The notes below the pieces were generated by a model that was not told where the DNA came from, did not search any database, and saw nothing but the letters and a program-made list of their open reading frames with translations. A DNA stretch of 61,931 nucleotides from Actinomycetes bacterium. Its GTDB lineage: Bacteria > Actinomycetota > Acidimicrobiia > Acidimicrobiales > Palsa-688. Positions 16,577 to 25,557 of this stretch are shown here, in pieces. Location of the stretch: NCBI GenBank assembly GCA_021787365.1, contig JAJYMB010000052.1, forward strand, positions 1 to 61,931, in the 5' to 3' direction. A program made the translations under genes and the position numbers. Every line of letters begins with the position of its first letter. The first letter of the stretch is position 1.

Positions 16577-17297
16577 CGACCACCAGGATCCGACCGCACT
16601 GCTCGCAGTACTCGAGCTTGCCGGGCGGTTGATGGCGGATGCGGTCGAGCTCGACGGCAGGCAGCGACAGGTGGCAGCCGTCGCAGCGGCCCCCCACCAG
16701 GCGTGCCACCGCCACCCCGCCGAGGCGGGCGCGGAGGCGTTCGTAGGCGGCCAAGAGCTCGGCCAGCACCGCGCCGGCGAGCGCAGGCCGGCTCGCTTCG
16801 AGACGAGACACTTCGGCGACAATTTCGGCTTCGGCCGAGGCCAGCTTGCTCTCTGCAACCGCCCGGCGTTCGGCCAAGCGAGAGATCTCCTCGTCCAGCT
16901 GGGCCATCCTGGCGTCCAGCGGCTCGCGCTCCTCCATGGCGAGCAGCACCCGGTCCTCGAGCTCCGAAGCTCGTTTCCGGAGGCCGTCGACATCAGCAGC
17001 CAGGGCCTGGAGCTCTCGGGACGCCGACACCGAGCCACCGTAAAGACGGGAGTTGACCTGGGCAATCCGTTGTTCTGTGGTCCGCAGCTCCCGTTCGGCC
17101 TCCCCCTGCCGGCCGGCCACCGCCTCCAGGGCGGCCGCCAGCTCGGAGCGAGCAGATTCCACCTGGCCGAGCGCCGCCTCCACTTGGGCGAGCTCGGCAC
17201 GCTCTGGTAGGTGCTCCCGGCGATGGTGTTCCTGGTCGATCCGGGTGTCGAGATCCTGGAGGGCGAGCAGTCCCGACAGGTCGGGCGAGGCCGTCAT
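16569..17297 (-). CDS. Coiled-coil protein with C4 zinc ribbon (CT398-like)
   Basis: 242 residues. Residues ~10-180 are a long heptad-rich coiled coil; the C-terminus has CDGCHLSLP and YCEQCGRILV, a C-x2-C...C-x2-C zinc ribbon. This matches the bacterial zf-RING_7/CT398 family, suggested to act in nucleic-acid or secretion-related complexes but not firmly characterised. ATG 17297 overlaps the penicillin-binding protein stop by 4 nt. Confidence 0.88.
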   Translation of the reverse strand: MTASPDLSGLLALQDLDTRIDQEHHRREHLPERAELAQVEAALGQVESARSELAAALEAVAGRQGEAERELRTTEQRIAQVNSRLYGGSVSASRELQALAADVDGLRKRASELEDRVLLAMEEREPLDARMAQLDEEISRLAERRAVAESKLASAEAEIVAEVSRLEASRPALAGAVLAELLAAYERLRARLGGVAVARLVGGRCDGCHLSLPAVELDRIRHQPPGKLEYCEQCGRILVVGD

Positions 17298-19636
17298 GGG
17301 CCGCCCGGGGCCTTCCCGGGGGGCGTCGTGTGCGAGGGACCACCTGAGGCCTTCCCCGGGGGCGGCGTGTGAGCGCCCAACGTCTTCCCGGGAGGTCCCG
17401 CCGGCGTGGGGCTCGCCGAAGCGCCGGTAGCCTGCGAGACCGTCGCCGCTGTCGCAGTCACGGCCCCAGGCGCCGGCGTGGCCGGTGGCGGGGTAAACCC
17501 GGCCGGGGAGATGCGGACGTGCGGCGGGGGTTGCGCTCCCGTGGTCGTCACTACAGCCGGGCCGCCCGGGACGCCGTGGCCTCGCGACTTGGCGCGGGCC
17601 TTGGCCGGAGGAGCAGTGGTGGTCGTGGTCGGGGGGGGCGGGAGCTCGCCGTGAGAGATCAGGTCATTTCGCTGCAGGCCCGGGGTGTCGATGTACTCGA
17701 CGGAGGGCATCAGGGCCGGGTCGGGGGACGGGAACGGCGAATAGGCCACGTTTCGGAGAGCATAAGCCATAACGTCGTGCCAGATCTCCGTCGGGTACAT
17801 GGCACCGAAGACTGCCTGCCCGTTGACGTACATCGGGACCTCGCCGGCGGGGTCCCCGATCCACACCGACGACACGAGAGTCGGGGTTATCCCGTTGAAC
17901 CAGGCGTCCACGCTCTTGGACGTGGTGCCGGTCTTGCCGGCGACATCGGCGTTAGGGAGGGCGGCAGCCGTGCCCGTCCCGTACTGCACCACCGCCCGCA
18001 GGGCCACGGTCGCCTCGGCCGCGATCTGGGCGGAGAACACTCGCCGGCCCGCCGATGCCCCGTTGTAGATCACGGTCCCGTCCGGCGCCACCACCTTTTG
18101 GATAAACGTGGGCCTGTGGTAGATGCCGCCGTCGGCCACGGTGGCGTAGGCCGCGGCCATCTCTATCGGCTTCACAGCCTCGGTGCCGATCACGAGCGAG
18201 GGGTTGGAAGCATTGAGCGTGGGGTCCGACAGGCCCATGCTCCGCGCCACATCGATAACTTTTTGAAGTCCGACGACATAACCGAGGCGCAAGTAGGCGC
18301 AGTTGATCGATAGAGCCGTCGCCTCCACCACTGTCACGGCGCCAGTTGGGTCACCGGGGTCGTTGTGGAGCGGGTGGGCCAGGCTGTAACCGCTTTGCAA
18401 AGGCACTCCCGGGAAACGCACCGCGCACGGCGAAGTGGCGAGGATCGAGTCATAAACGTCATAGCCGCTCTCCAAGAGGGCTATGAGGGTAAACAGCTTG
18501 AACCCCGAACCCGGCTGGCGCTCCCCCTGGACCGCGGCGTCGAAATACCGCGACTGGCCGCTCGGCCCGCCGATCAGCGCCTCCACGCCTCCGGTTTGAG
18601 GGTCGATAACGGCAAAGGCTGCCACGACGTTTTTCAGCGCCGGGGGTATGTCCGCCTGGGCCACCTTTTGGGCGTAGGCCTGGAGCGAAGGGACTTCATT
18701 GGTGAAAATCTCGAGCCCTCCCGTCAACAGCTCGTGCTCACGCTCTGCTGGCGTCGCGCCGAGGGCGGGGTTGGCCATGAGCTCGTCCACGACCTCCGAG
18801 ACGTAGTACCCATAGCTCGTGTAGGGGACGCCGGGGGCGTCGTGCACGGCGGTCGGTAATGGCGCGTTGGCAGCCGTCGCCGCCTCGGCCGGCGTCACCG
18901 ACTTGTAGTGCACCATGCGGGCGAGGACCTCGGCACGCCTCCTCTTCGCCCCCAACGGGTTGTAAACCGGGTCGTAACCGCTCGGCGCCTGGATGAGCCC
19001 GGCCAGCAAGGCGGCCTGCGCCAGGTCGACCTTCGCTGCGCTCTTGCCGAAGTACTCCTCCGACGCCGCCTGGACGCCATAAGCGCCGCTGCCCAGGTAG
19101 ACAGTGTTCAAATAGGCATCGAGGATCTGCGTCTTGGTGTACCTCTGCTCTAGGCGCAGGGCGAGCACGGCCTGGCGCACCTTGCGGACAAGCGTTTTTT
19201 GGTCCGAGAGGTAGGCGATCTTGGCCAGCTCCTCGGCTATGGTCGAACCGCCCTGGACGGCCCCGCCGGCGCGTATGTCCGCGACCAGCGCCCGCACGAT
19301 GCTTTCGATGTCGACGCCGCCGTGCACCCAGAAATTGTGGTCCTCGGTGTCGAGCACGGCGTCCACGAGCAGGGGGGATATCTTCTTTAGCGGGACGGGC
19401 TGGCGGTTTTGCGTCGAACGAAGGGTAGCGAGCACCGAACCGTCGGCCCCGTAGATGACAGAAGGCACGTCAGGGGTGCTCACCAGGTTGCCAAGGGGTA
19501 GAGCGCGGCTGCTAGCAGCCCCGTTGACCAAGCGGCTGGCGGAATAACTGAGCGCCCCGAGCGTGGCGGCGAGCAGGGCGCCCGAAAGGGCGAGGACGAC
19601 GACGAGGCGCCCCAGCAACCGCCCGCTCCGTAGCAT
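17294..19636 (-). CDS. Bifunctional penicillin-binding protein (class A)
   Basis: 780 residues. One N-terminal membrane helix (about 8-30); GT51 transglycosylase with EDHNFWVHGGVD, GGSTIAEELAK and YLNTVYLGSGAYGVQAA; transpeptidase with the S-x-x-K motif in PGSGFKLF, S-I-N in LSINCAYLRLG and KTGTTSKSVDAWFNG. It polymerises and cross-links peptidoglycan outside the membrane. The GT51 motif GGSTIAEEL departs from the usual GGSTITQQL. The C-terminal ~120 residues are Pro/Thr/Gly-rich with PPGK-type repeats. TAAAGT lies 10 nt before the ATG, so it probably leads the operon with the zinc-ribbon and DUF72 genes. Confidence 0.93.
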   Translation of the reverse strand: MLRSGRLLGRLVVVLALSGALLAATLGALSYSASRLVNGAASSRALPLGNLVSTPDVPSVIYGADGSVLATLRSTQNRQPVPLKKISPLLVDAVLDTEDHNFWVHGGVDIESIVRALVADIRAGGAVQGGSTIAEELAKIAYLSDQKTLVRKVRQAVLALRLEQRYTKTQILDAYLNTVYLGSGAYGVQAASEEYFGKSAAKVDLAQAALLAGLIQAPSGYDPVYNPLGAKRRRAEVLARMVHYKSVTPAEAATAANAPLPTAVHDAPGVPYTSYGYYVSEVVDELMANPALGATPAEREHELLTGGLEIFTNEVPSLQAYAQKVAQADIPPALKNVVAAFAVIDPQTGGVEALIGGPSGQSRYFDAAVQGERQPGSGFKLFTLIALLESGYDVYDSILATSPCAVRFPGVPLQSGYSLAHPLHNDPGDPTGAVTVVEATALSINCAYLRLGYVVGLQKVIDVARSMGLSDPTLNASNPSLVIGTEAVKPIEMAAAYATVADGGIYHRPTFIQKVVAPDGTVIYNGASAGRRVFSAQIAAEATVALRAVVQYGTGTAAALPNADVAGKTGTTSKSVDAWFNGITPTLVSSVWIGDPAGEVPMYVNGQAVFGAMYPTEIWHDVMAYALRNVAYSPFPSPDPALMPSVEYIDTPGLQRNDLISHGELPPPPTTTTTAPPAKARAKSRGHGVPGGPAVVTTTGAQPPPHVRISPAGFTPPPATPAPGAVTATAATVSQATGASASPTPAGPPGKTLGAHTPPPGKASGGPSHTTPPGKAPGGP

Positions 19637-19646
19637 TTCCCGCCCT

Positions 19647-19652
19647 ACTTTA
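19647..19652 (-). promoter_or_regulatory. Probable -10 hexamer of the penicillin-binding protein gene
   Basis: On the minus strand TAAAGT lies 10 nt before the ATG at 19636. Confidence 0.4.
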
Positions 19653-19671
19653 CCGCCAGGGGCGACGCCGG

Positions 19672-21930
19672 TCAGAAGCGGAGCAGGCGGGCGGCAGCCG
19701 CTCCTATGTCGGAGACCTGGGGTAGCGCGGCGTGCTCGAGGGACGGCTCGTAGGGCACGTAGGTGTCGGCCGCGCCCACCCGGGCGACGGGAGCGTCGAG
19801 GTCGTCAAAGCAGTGCTCGCCCGCCCACGCCGCCACCTCGGCCCCGAACCCGCAGGTGAGGTTGTCCTCGGACACCACGAGCAGCCGGCCTGTCCGCGAC
19901 ACGGACGCGGCCACCAGTTCCTTGTCCCACGGCATGATCGAGCGCAGGTCGATCACCTCGACGCTCGCCCCGGTGCGCTCTGCCGCCTGGAGCGACCGCT
20001 CGACGGTGGCACCGTAGGTGACGATCGTGAGCTCCTGGCCCGGCCGGACGATGCGGCCCTGGCCGAAGGGGACCCGGAACCCTTGGCGGGGGAACGGCCC
20101 TTCCGTGTAACGCTGACGCAGCAGGTGCTTGTGCTCGAGGAACAAGACCGGGTCCTCTGAAGCCAGCGCCGTCCGCAAGAGCCCGACGGCGTCCACCGCT
20201 CGCGACGGCATCACGACCACCAGGCCGGGCACGTGGGCGAAAATCGACACGCCGGACTGGGAGTGCCATATGGAGCCCCCGGTGAGGTAACCACCGATCG
20301 GCACCCGCAGCACCATGGGGCACGACCAGGCGCCGGCGCTCCGCCAGCGCATGGTGGCCGCCTCGCTCTTCACCTGCTGCATGGCGGTCCAGATGTAGTC
20401 GAAGAACTGCACCTCTGGCACGGGGCGCAGGCCGCGCACCCCCTGGCCCACCGCCCTACCGACGATGTTGGCCTCCGACAGGGGCGTGTTGTAGCAGCGG
20501 TCCTCCCCGTACTTGCGTTGGAGGCCGAGCGTGGTGCCAAAGACGCCGCCCTTCCCCTCGAGCTCGTCCAGCACCTCGGGCGGGGCGTCGGCCACGTCCT
20601 CGCCGAAGACCCTAACCCGGGCATCCTCGCCCATGGCCTCTTGCAAGGCGAGCCTTATGGCTTCGCCGAGGTTGACGACCGAGGCTGCTTCGCCGGCGGG
20701 CCCCGCCGTGGGGAGCCCCGCCGTGGGGAGCCCCGCCGTGGGGAGCCCCGCCGTGGGGAGCGCGGTGCCCGCCTCGACCCTGGCCACGCCCTCGACTGCG
20801 GGCAGGCCGAGGAGGTGCGACGTTATGGTGGCCGGGTCTGGCCGGGGCGCCGCCAGCGCCTCCTTGGCCGCCTCTGCCACGAGGCGCCGGGCGGCCTCCC
20901 GGAGCTCGGCGACATCCTCGCGCGAGAGCACCCCGCCCTCGACCAGGGCGCCCTCCAGCAAGTCGATCGGGTCGAGGCGCGCCTCGGCGTCGAGCTCATG
21001 GCGAGGCCGGTACTTGCCTTGGTTGTCCGAGCTGCTGTGAGAGTGCGGCCTCGTCACCCTGGCGTGCAAGAGCGCCGGCCCCTGCCCCCGCCGGAGAGCG
21101 GCCGTGATGGCAGGGACCTTTTTCCTCACCTCGAAGTAGTCGCAGCCGTCGATCTGGTGGACAGACAGGCCGGTAAAGCCCTTCACCAGACCAGAGACCG
21201 GCGCTGGGCCCTGCTGGCGGGCCGGGACAGAGATGGCGTAGCCGTTGTCCTCGACCACGTACAAGACGGGGAGGCGCAGGGTACAGGCCGTGTTGAGGCT
21301 CTCCCAGAACTCGCCCTCGGAAGTGGCCCCCTCCCCGAGCGACACGTAGGTGAGCTCGTCTTCGGCCGCGTCGCAGCCGCTCAGGCCCTCGCCGGCATGG
21401 GCTGTGATGTAACGCCCAGCCTCGGCACACCCCACGGCTGGTATGCACTGGGACCCCGTCGGGCTCGATTGGCTGACGATGTGGAGGGGGCGGTCGCTCC
21501 AGTGCGAGGGCATCTGCCGGCCCTGAGACGCGGTGTCTGTCGCCGCGCCGACGGCCTGGAGCAGCATCGAGACCGGGCTGACGCCGAGCGCGAGCACCAG
21601 CGCGCGGTCGCGGTAGTACGGGAAAAACCAGTCGTAGCCCGGGCGCAGTGACCTCGCCATCCCGAGACCGAGAGCCTCGTGCCCGGCGCTCGAGAGGTGG
21701 AAAAAAGCACGGCTTTGTTTTTGGAGGGTCATCCCGCGGTCATCGACGCAGCGCGACAAGAGGCCCAGCCAGTAATCCTCGAGGATCTCTCGGACCGGTA
21801 GGCCGCGATAACGGGCACGTTTTTCACGTTTGGCGCTTTTGGCGTCGTGCTGTAGCAGCACATCAGAAAATGCGCCCCGCCAACCCTCGAGCTGTCCGGC
21901 GCCGGCGCTCTTGCCCAGGAGTGCGGCCAT
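19672..21930 (-). CDS. Fused E1 alpha/beta subunit of a 2-oxoacid dehydrogenase (branched-chain/2-oxoisovalerate type)
   Basis: 752 residues. Residues ~50-370 are the thiamine-diphosphate E1 alpha domain: YYRDRALVLALG, MPSHWSD and GEGATSEGEFWESLN...EDN, a variant G-D-G...N motif. Residues ~425-752 are E1 beta: GEDVADAPPEV, TPLSEANIVG, VPIGGY...HSQS, LFLEHKHLLR and DLRSIMPWD. The linker (about 391-410) holds LPTAG four times. Most such enzymes have separate alpha and beta chains. It decarboxylates a 2-oxoacid and passes the acyl group to an E2. No E2 or E3 gene is nearby. Confidence 0.88.
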   Translation of the reverse strand: MAALLGKSAGAGQLEGWRGAFSDVLLQHDAKSAKREKRARYRGLPVREILEDYWLGLLSRCVDDRGMTLQKQSRAFFHLSSAGHEALGLGMARSLRPGYDWFFPYYRDRALVLALGVSPVSMLLQAVGAATDTASQGRQMPSHWSDRPLHIVSQSSPTGSQCIPAVGCAEAGRYITAHAGEGLSGCDAAEDELTYVSLGEGATSEGEFWESLNTACTLRLPVLYVVEDNGYAISVPARQQGPAPVSGLVKGFTGLSVHQIDGCDYFEVRKKVPAITAALRRGQGPALLHARVTRPHSHSSSDNQGKYRPRHELDAEARLDPIDLLEGALVEGGVLSREDVAELREAARRLVAEAAKEALAAPRPDPATITSHLLGLPAVEGVARVEAGTALPTAGLPTAGLPTAGLPTAGPAGEAASVVNLGEAIRLALQEAMGEDARVRVFGEDVADAPPEVLDELEGKGGVFGTTLGLQRKYGEDRCYNTPLSEANIVGRAVGQGVRGLRPVPEVQFFDYIWTAMQQVKSEAATMRWRSAGAWSCPMVLRVPIGGYLTGGSIWHSQSGVSIFAHVPGLVVVMPSRAVDAVGLLRTALASEDPVLFLEHKHLLRQRYTEGPFPRQGFRVPFGQGRIVRPGQELTIVTYGATVERSLQAAERTGASVEVIDLRSIMPWDKELVAASVSRTGRLLVVSEDNLTCGFGAEVAAWAGEHCFDDLDAPVARVGAADTYVPYEPSLEHAALPQVSDIGAAAARLLRF
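20701..20760. repeat. 15-bp tandem repeat, 4 perfect copies, in the E1 linker
   Basis: Four identical units of CCCCGCCGTGGGGAG encode LPTAG repeats on the minus strand between the alpha and beta halves. The unit length is a multiple of three, so variation is frame-neutral. Confidence 0.95.
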
Positions 21931-21939
21931 GAGTACCCA

Positions 21940-21945
21940 AGGTTA
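21940..21945 (-). promoter_or_regulatory. Probable -10 hexamer of the E1 gene
   Basis: TAACCT on the minus strand, 9 nt before the ATG at 21930. AT-rich DNA lies further upstream (about 21960-22030). Confidence 0.45.
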
Positions 21946-22047
21946 GCCTCCCTGGCGCAAGTGAAAGGCACCAATGGCACAATGGTCAATTACCAAATAT
22001 TATGGCGTCCGACTTTAGGGCTTTTTTTTCGCGCTGGCCGCGTCCTG

Positions 22048-22818
22048 TCAGGGCCTCCAGATCATGAGCGCAAGGGCAATGAAAAAGAGCACGTCGCACG
22101 CCGCCGCACCCCTGCTTGCCAGGTGGCCATAACGCGACAGGCGGGCGCGCTGCGCGGGGGAGGCCTGCCACGCCGGTCCCGGCGAGAGGAGGACCGTGCC
22201 CATGTGGCGGAGAGAAGGGGCGACGATGCCGGCCGCGACCACGGCAGCGCATCCCCACACGAGGAGCGCGGAGAGGTCCCACAGCTGGTCGAGGCCTCCC
22301 CCGCCGGGCTCGGCGAGCAGTGCGGGCACGCCGAAAACGGGCACGGCGAGCACCGCCTTCCAAAAGCGCGCCGGCCTCCGGAAGTACCGGACCACCTCCT
22401 CGACCTCGGGGTCCACGATGCCTCCATCGGTCACGGCCTCGCCGGCCTTGCCCTCGTCGCCGGCCGGGCCGCCATCACTGGCCCGGTCCTCCCCGGCCGG
22501 GTCCTCGCCGGCCGGGTCCTCCCTGGCCGGCCCGCTCTCCTTCCTCACGCCAGCAGCCCCCACCAAGGAGCGGCCCCCTTCGCCCTGGCCCGCCCCTCCC
22601 GGGCCGCCTTGGAGCGGCCCGGCCTCGAGAGGCCCGGCCTCGAAAGCACGGCGCTCGTCGTCGGGAACGGTAGCCAAGTTCGCGGCACGGCTCGCGTACG
22701 TGCCGGCGAAGCCGATGCTGCCGAAGCCGGCTAGAGCACTGACGATGTGGAGGAAGACCAGGGGGTAGAAGAGGGCGTCCGACCCGTTCGAGACGGCTAG
22801 GAACTGGCCGAACAGCAC
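22048..22818 (-). CDS. Integral membrane protein with charged insertion (DUF2269-like, tentative)
   Basis: 256 residues from a GTG at 22818. Four membrane segments can be seen: two at the N-terminus (around LFYPLVFLHIVSALAGFG and the following Gly/Ala stretch) and two or more in the C-terminal third, ending in CDVLFFIALALMIWRP. A soluble Gly/Glu/Asp-rich insertion (about 65-140) with EDPAGEDPAGED repeats splits them. The FLHI motif recalls DUF2269 membrane proteins, but the match is weak. Function unknown. It is divergent from the lipoprotein gene. Confidence 0.6.
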   Translation of the reverse strand: MLFGQFLAVSNGSDALFYPLVFLHIVSALAGFGSIGFAGTYASRAANLATVPDDERRAFEAGPLEAGPLQGGPGGAGQGEGGRSLVGAAGVRKESGPAREDPAGEDPAGEDRASDGGPAGDEGKAGEAVTDGGIVDPEVEEVVRYFRRPARFWKAVLAVPVFGVPALLAEPGGGGLDQLWDLSALLVWGCAAVVAAGIVAPSLRHMGTVLLSPGPAWQASPAQRARLSRYGHLASRGAAACDVLFFIALALMIWRP

Positions 22819-22839
22819 CTAGCCAATATGGCCTCCCGC

Positions 22840-22845
22840 TAGGTT
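22840..22845 (+). promoter_or_regulatory. Leaderless-type -10 hexamer of the lipoprotein gene
   Basis: TAGGTT lies 7 nt before the ATG at 22853, with no Shine-Dalgarno between. Confidence 0.5.
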
Positions 22846-22852
22846 GGGCGCC

Positions 22853-23464
22853 ATGCGACCTGGCCCGCACCGGTTTTGGTGGGGCCCGGCCGCATTGATG
22901 CTCGCGTTGGTGGCTGGCGCGTGTGGAGGCGCCGGGAAGCCGGCCGGGGCAGCGAAGGGAGCACCGCCAACCGAGAGCCCGGGGACCTCGGCCGGCCACC
23001 CGACGACGCGGGCGCCGGTCGAGACGGTGGGGACCACGACGACCGCGCCACCGGAGACTGGGCCTCCGGAGACTGGGCCTCCGGAAACTGGGCCGCCGGC
23101 GACCTACGCGAAGACCACGACAGCGAAGACGACAGCCTCTCCCCCTACCACTAAGGCCAAAAAACCGAAGCCGTGGGTCCCCACCCAGCTCCAGCCGACC
23201 ATCTCCCAGGCCGCCTATGCCCTCGTGGACGCGTGGGCTGCCCACGACCGCTCCGCTGCGCTCCGCGACGCCACCCCGGCTGCCGTAGCGGCCATATTTT
23301 CCTATCCGTACCCACCTGGCGGCCCGCAGTACCGGGGGTGCAGCACGCCACCGGCCAACGAGCCCGCCGCCTGCGTCTGGCGCTCGGGAAATGACCTCCT
23401 GTCGCTCACGGTGAAGGTGCTCGCCGGCGGCTACGCGGTGACGAGCGCCACCTTGGAGAGCTGA
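22853..23464 (+). CDS. Putative secreted lipoprotein, function unknown
   Basis: 203 residues. The N-terminus has a basic start, a hydrophobic core and the lipobox-like LVAGAC, so Cys near residue 24 may be lipidated. A Pro/Thr/Gly-rich spacer (about 25-110) holds three copies of PPETG. The C-terminal ~90 residues (ISQAAYALVDAWAAHDRSAAL onward) look like a small folded domain with two Cys (GCSTPP, AACVW) that could form a disulphide. No family is recognised. The start is set by the hexamer 7 nt upstream. Confidence 0.65.
   Translation: MRPGPHRFWWGPAALMLALVAGACGGAGKPAGAAKGAPPTESPGTSAGHPTTRAPVETVGTTTTAPPETGPPETGPPETGPPATYAKTTTAKTTASPPTTKAKKPKPWVPTQLQPTISQAAYALVDAWAAHDRSAALRDATPAAVAAIFSYPYPPGGPQYRGCSTPPANEPAACVWRSGNDLLSLTVKVLAGGYAVTSATLES
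23051..23095. repeat. 15-bp tandem repeat, 3 copies, in the lipoprotein spacer
   Basis: Units of CCGGAGACTGGGCCT, two exact and one with two changes. They encode PPETG repeats and are frame-neutral. Confidence 0.9.
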
Positions 23465-23503
23465 GGTGACACCGGCCGGGCGGCAGCTGGCAGAATGGGC
23501 CCG

Positions 23504-24304
23504 ATGCCGTTGCAAGGTACTTTCGATGTGCTCGACTTCAGTGCGTTGCTCGAGCTTCTGTCCGAGCGCAGCATGAGTGGGCGCCTCCACGTGAGAGGGC
23601 GCTCGTTTGCTGGGAATTTGTTCTTTGCCGACGGGATGATCGTCGGGGCGGACCAGTCCGAACACCAGGCGGCCGCGGTGGCAGGCGACGTGCCGCAGCG
23701 GGTGCAGGAGATCTGTTTCGAGTTCCTCGGGGCAGACAGGGGAAACTTCGAGTTCCATCCGGGCCGTCCGAGCGCTCCCACCATGACCAACATGAGCGTG
23801 GCCGAAGCGATGGCCCAGGCCCGCCAGCGCATCGAGGAGTGGCAGGAGCTGCAGTCCCTGATCCCGTCTCTCGATGCGCAGCCCCGGCTCGTGAGCGAGC
23901 TCGACCCCGGGCAAGTCACCCTCGACCGGGAGCAGTGGCGGGTCCTCACGGCGGTCGACGGCCGTCGCAACCTCCGCTCGGTCGGCCGCGCCCTCAACAT
24001 GAGCGACTTCGAGGTGTGCAAGGCCATGCGCGACCTCTTGTCGGCCAGGGTCGTCGAGCTGGACACGAGGCCAGCGGGGATGGCGGGGTTCAACGAGGTC
24101 GAGGCGTCGGTCGCGACCGAACAGGTGACCATCAACGGCAAGCGCGCCACCCGCTTGAAGCCGAGCCACGCCCCGGCCAAGGCGGGTGCCAAGGCCGACG
24201 AGAGCTCCGAGAGCCCCACCATCGTGATCTCCCCCACGAGACGCGACCGGGAAGAAGCGGAAAGGCAGAACGTCGTGGCTTTGTCGGGCGACGAGGACGA
24301 GTAG
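23504..24304 (+). CDS. DUF4388 domain protein
   Basis: 266 residues from ATG 23504 (an ATG at 23495 is equally possible). The N-terminal ~100 residues (LQGTFDVLDFSALLELLSE, SGRLHVRGRSFAGNLFFADG, then FEFHPG) match DUF4388, found in bacterial two-component and Mgl/Frz-like regulatory proteins. A middle region (about 140-200) has winged-helix-like character (LTAVDGRRNLRSVGRALNMSDFEVCKAMRDLL). The tail is charged and probably disordered. A regulatory role is likely but the partner is unknown. Confidence 0.75.
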   Translation: MPLQGTFDVLDFSALLELLSERSMSGRLHVRGRSFAGNLFFADGMIVGADQSEHQAAAVAGDVPQRVQEICFEFLGADRGNFEFHPGRPSAPTMTNMSVAEAMAQARQRIEEWQELQSLIPSLDAQPRLVSELDPGQVTLDREQWRVLTAVDGRRNLRSVGRALNMSDFEVCKAMRDLLSARVVELDTRPAGMAGFNEVEASVATEQVTINGKRATRLKPSHAPAKAGAKADESSESPTIVISPTRRDREEAERQNVVALSGDEDE

Positions 24305-24349
24305 TTCCTCGAAGGCCAGGTCGCACTAGGCTCCTCCCGACCAAGCACC

Positions 24350-25471
24350 ATGGCAGGCACCGAGATCCGCCCCGCTGACGCGCCGCTCGCGAAGCGGACC
24401 TTCGTCGACCTGCCCTTCCGCCTTCACGGCGCAGACAAGGCTTGGGTCCCACCTTTGCGCTACGCCGTCTACGACCGCCTCTCGCGCCGTCACCCTGCCC
24501 GCGCCCACCAGCACTGGTCACTTTGGACGGCCCACCGGAGTGGCCAACCGGTGGGACGGATCGCCGCCTGCCGGGACTCGCTGTTCGACGAACGCCAGGG
24601 CGAGCGCTGGGCGTGGCTCGGTTTCTTCGACTGCGTGGACGACCCTGAGGTGGCCGCCTCGCTGTTCGACGTCGCCCTCGACTGGTCTCGGCGCCAAGGG
24701 GCCGAGCTGGCGCTCGGGCCGGGCAACTTCACGACCAACGACGAGATCGGCCTGCTGGTGGAGGGTTTCGAGTACCCCCCAGTCGTAATGACCCTGGAAA
24801 ACCCTCCCTACTACGAGCGCCTCTGGGCCGGCGCCGGTTGGGAGCAGGCCATGGACCTTTACGGGTACCAGTTCCTGCGCGACCAGACCGAGCTGTCCGA
24901 GCGGCAACGCCAGGCCCTCGAGCGGGTAAAAGAGCGTTCCAACTTCAAAATCCGGGAGATGCGCGCCCACGATTTCGAGCGCGAGGTCGGCTTGTTCTTC
25001 GATTTGTACAACCAGACCTGGCAGCACAACTGGGGTTTCGTGCCCATGCCCGAGGCGGAGGTCCGCCACCTGGCGCGCCAGTTGAAGCCCCTGCTCAACC
25101 CCCGCTACGCCTTCGGGCTCGAGCGCAACGGCGAGCTCGTCGGCGCCTGCCTCACCCTCCCCGACGTCAACCGCGTCATGGTCCGCCTGCGAAGCGGCCG
25201 GTTGTTGCCAACCGGATGGGCGCGCTTGTACCTCGGCGTCAAGCGGTTGAAGCACGTTCGGATCCTCGCCCTCGGCGTCCGGCCCGACGTGCAGAGCGCC
25301 GGCCTCGGGCCGCTCCTGTACGGGGAGGTCGTCACTCGCCTCTACGACGACGGCATGCTCTCGGGCGAGGCCTCTTGGACGCTCGCCACCAATTTCCGCA
25401 TCAACCGCCAGCTCGAGGCCATGGGCGCACGCCACCACAAGACGTGGCGCCTCTACCAGATGCGGCTCTAG
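24350..25471 (+). CDS. GNAT-superfamily N-acyltransferase, YghO-like (possible ceramide synthase)
   Basis: 373 residues, much longer than simple GNATs and like YghO-type proteins: an N-terminal half with LPFRLHGADKAWVPPLR and LGPGNFTTNDEIGLLVEGF, and a C-terminal acyl-CoA fold with ILALGVRPDVQSAGLGPLLYGE (near 300-320) ending in MGARHHKTWRLYQM. As I recall, the bacterial ceramide synthase bCerS of Caulobacter belongs to this type. That recollection, plus the convergent SDR and serine-palmitoyltransferase-like genes next door, suggests N-acylation of a long-chain base. A general acyltransferase remains possible. Confidence 0.75.
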   Translation: MAGTEIRPADAPLAKRTFVDLPFRLHGADKAWVPPLRYAVYDRLSRRHPARAHQHWSLWTAHRSGQPVGRIAACRDSLFDERQGERWAWLGFFDCVDDPEVAASLFDVALDWSRRQGAELALGPGNFTTNDEIGLLVEGFEYPPVVMTLENPPYYERLWAGAGWEQAMDLYGYQFLRDQTELSERQRQALERVKERSNFKIREMRAHDFEREVGLFFDLYNQTWQHNWGFVPMPEAEVRHLARQLKPLLNPRYAFGLERNGELVGACLTLPDVNRVMVRLRSGRLLPTGWARLYLGVKRLKHVRILALGVRPDVQSAGLGPLLYGEVVTRLYDDGMLSGEASWTLATNFRINRQLEAMGARHHKTWRLYQMRL

Positions 25472-25487
25472 CCCCGCTCGAGCCGGG

Positions 25488-25557
25488 GGCGCAGGTTCAC
25501 GCCGGCGAGGGCTCAGGCCCGCGAGGGCTCAGGCCGGCGCAGGTTCACGCCGGCGAG
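25488..25557. repeat. 22-bp direct repeat at the convergent gene junction
   Basis: The 22-bp unit beginning GGCGCAGGTTCACGCC and ending GGCGAG occurs at 25488-25509 and 25536-25557. Between the copies a shorter GCGAGGGCTCAGGCC-like unit is doubled. The right copy reaches into the 3' end of the SDR gene. Confidence 0.85.

Noticed and set aside
20701..20760. LPTAG repeats as sortase signals
   Set aside because: The motif is internal in a cytosolic enzyme, is not LPxTG, and has no membrane helix or positive tail after it.
22475..24169. 564-codon minus-strand frame across the lipoprotein and DUF4388 genes
   Set aside because: It covers three genes on both strands, has no family motif, and is Arg/Gly-rich.
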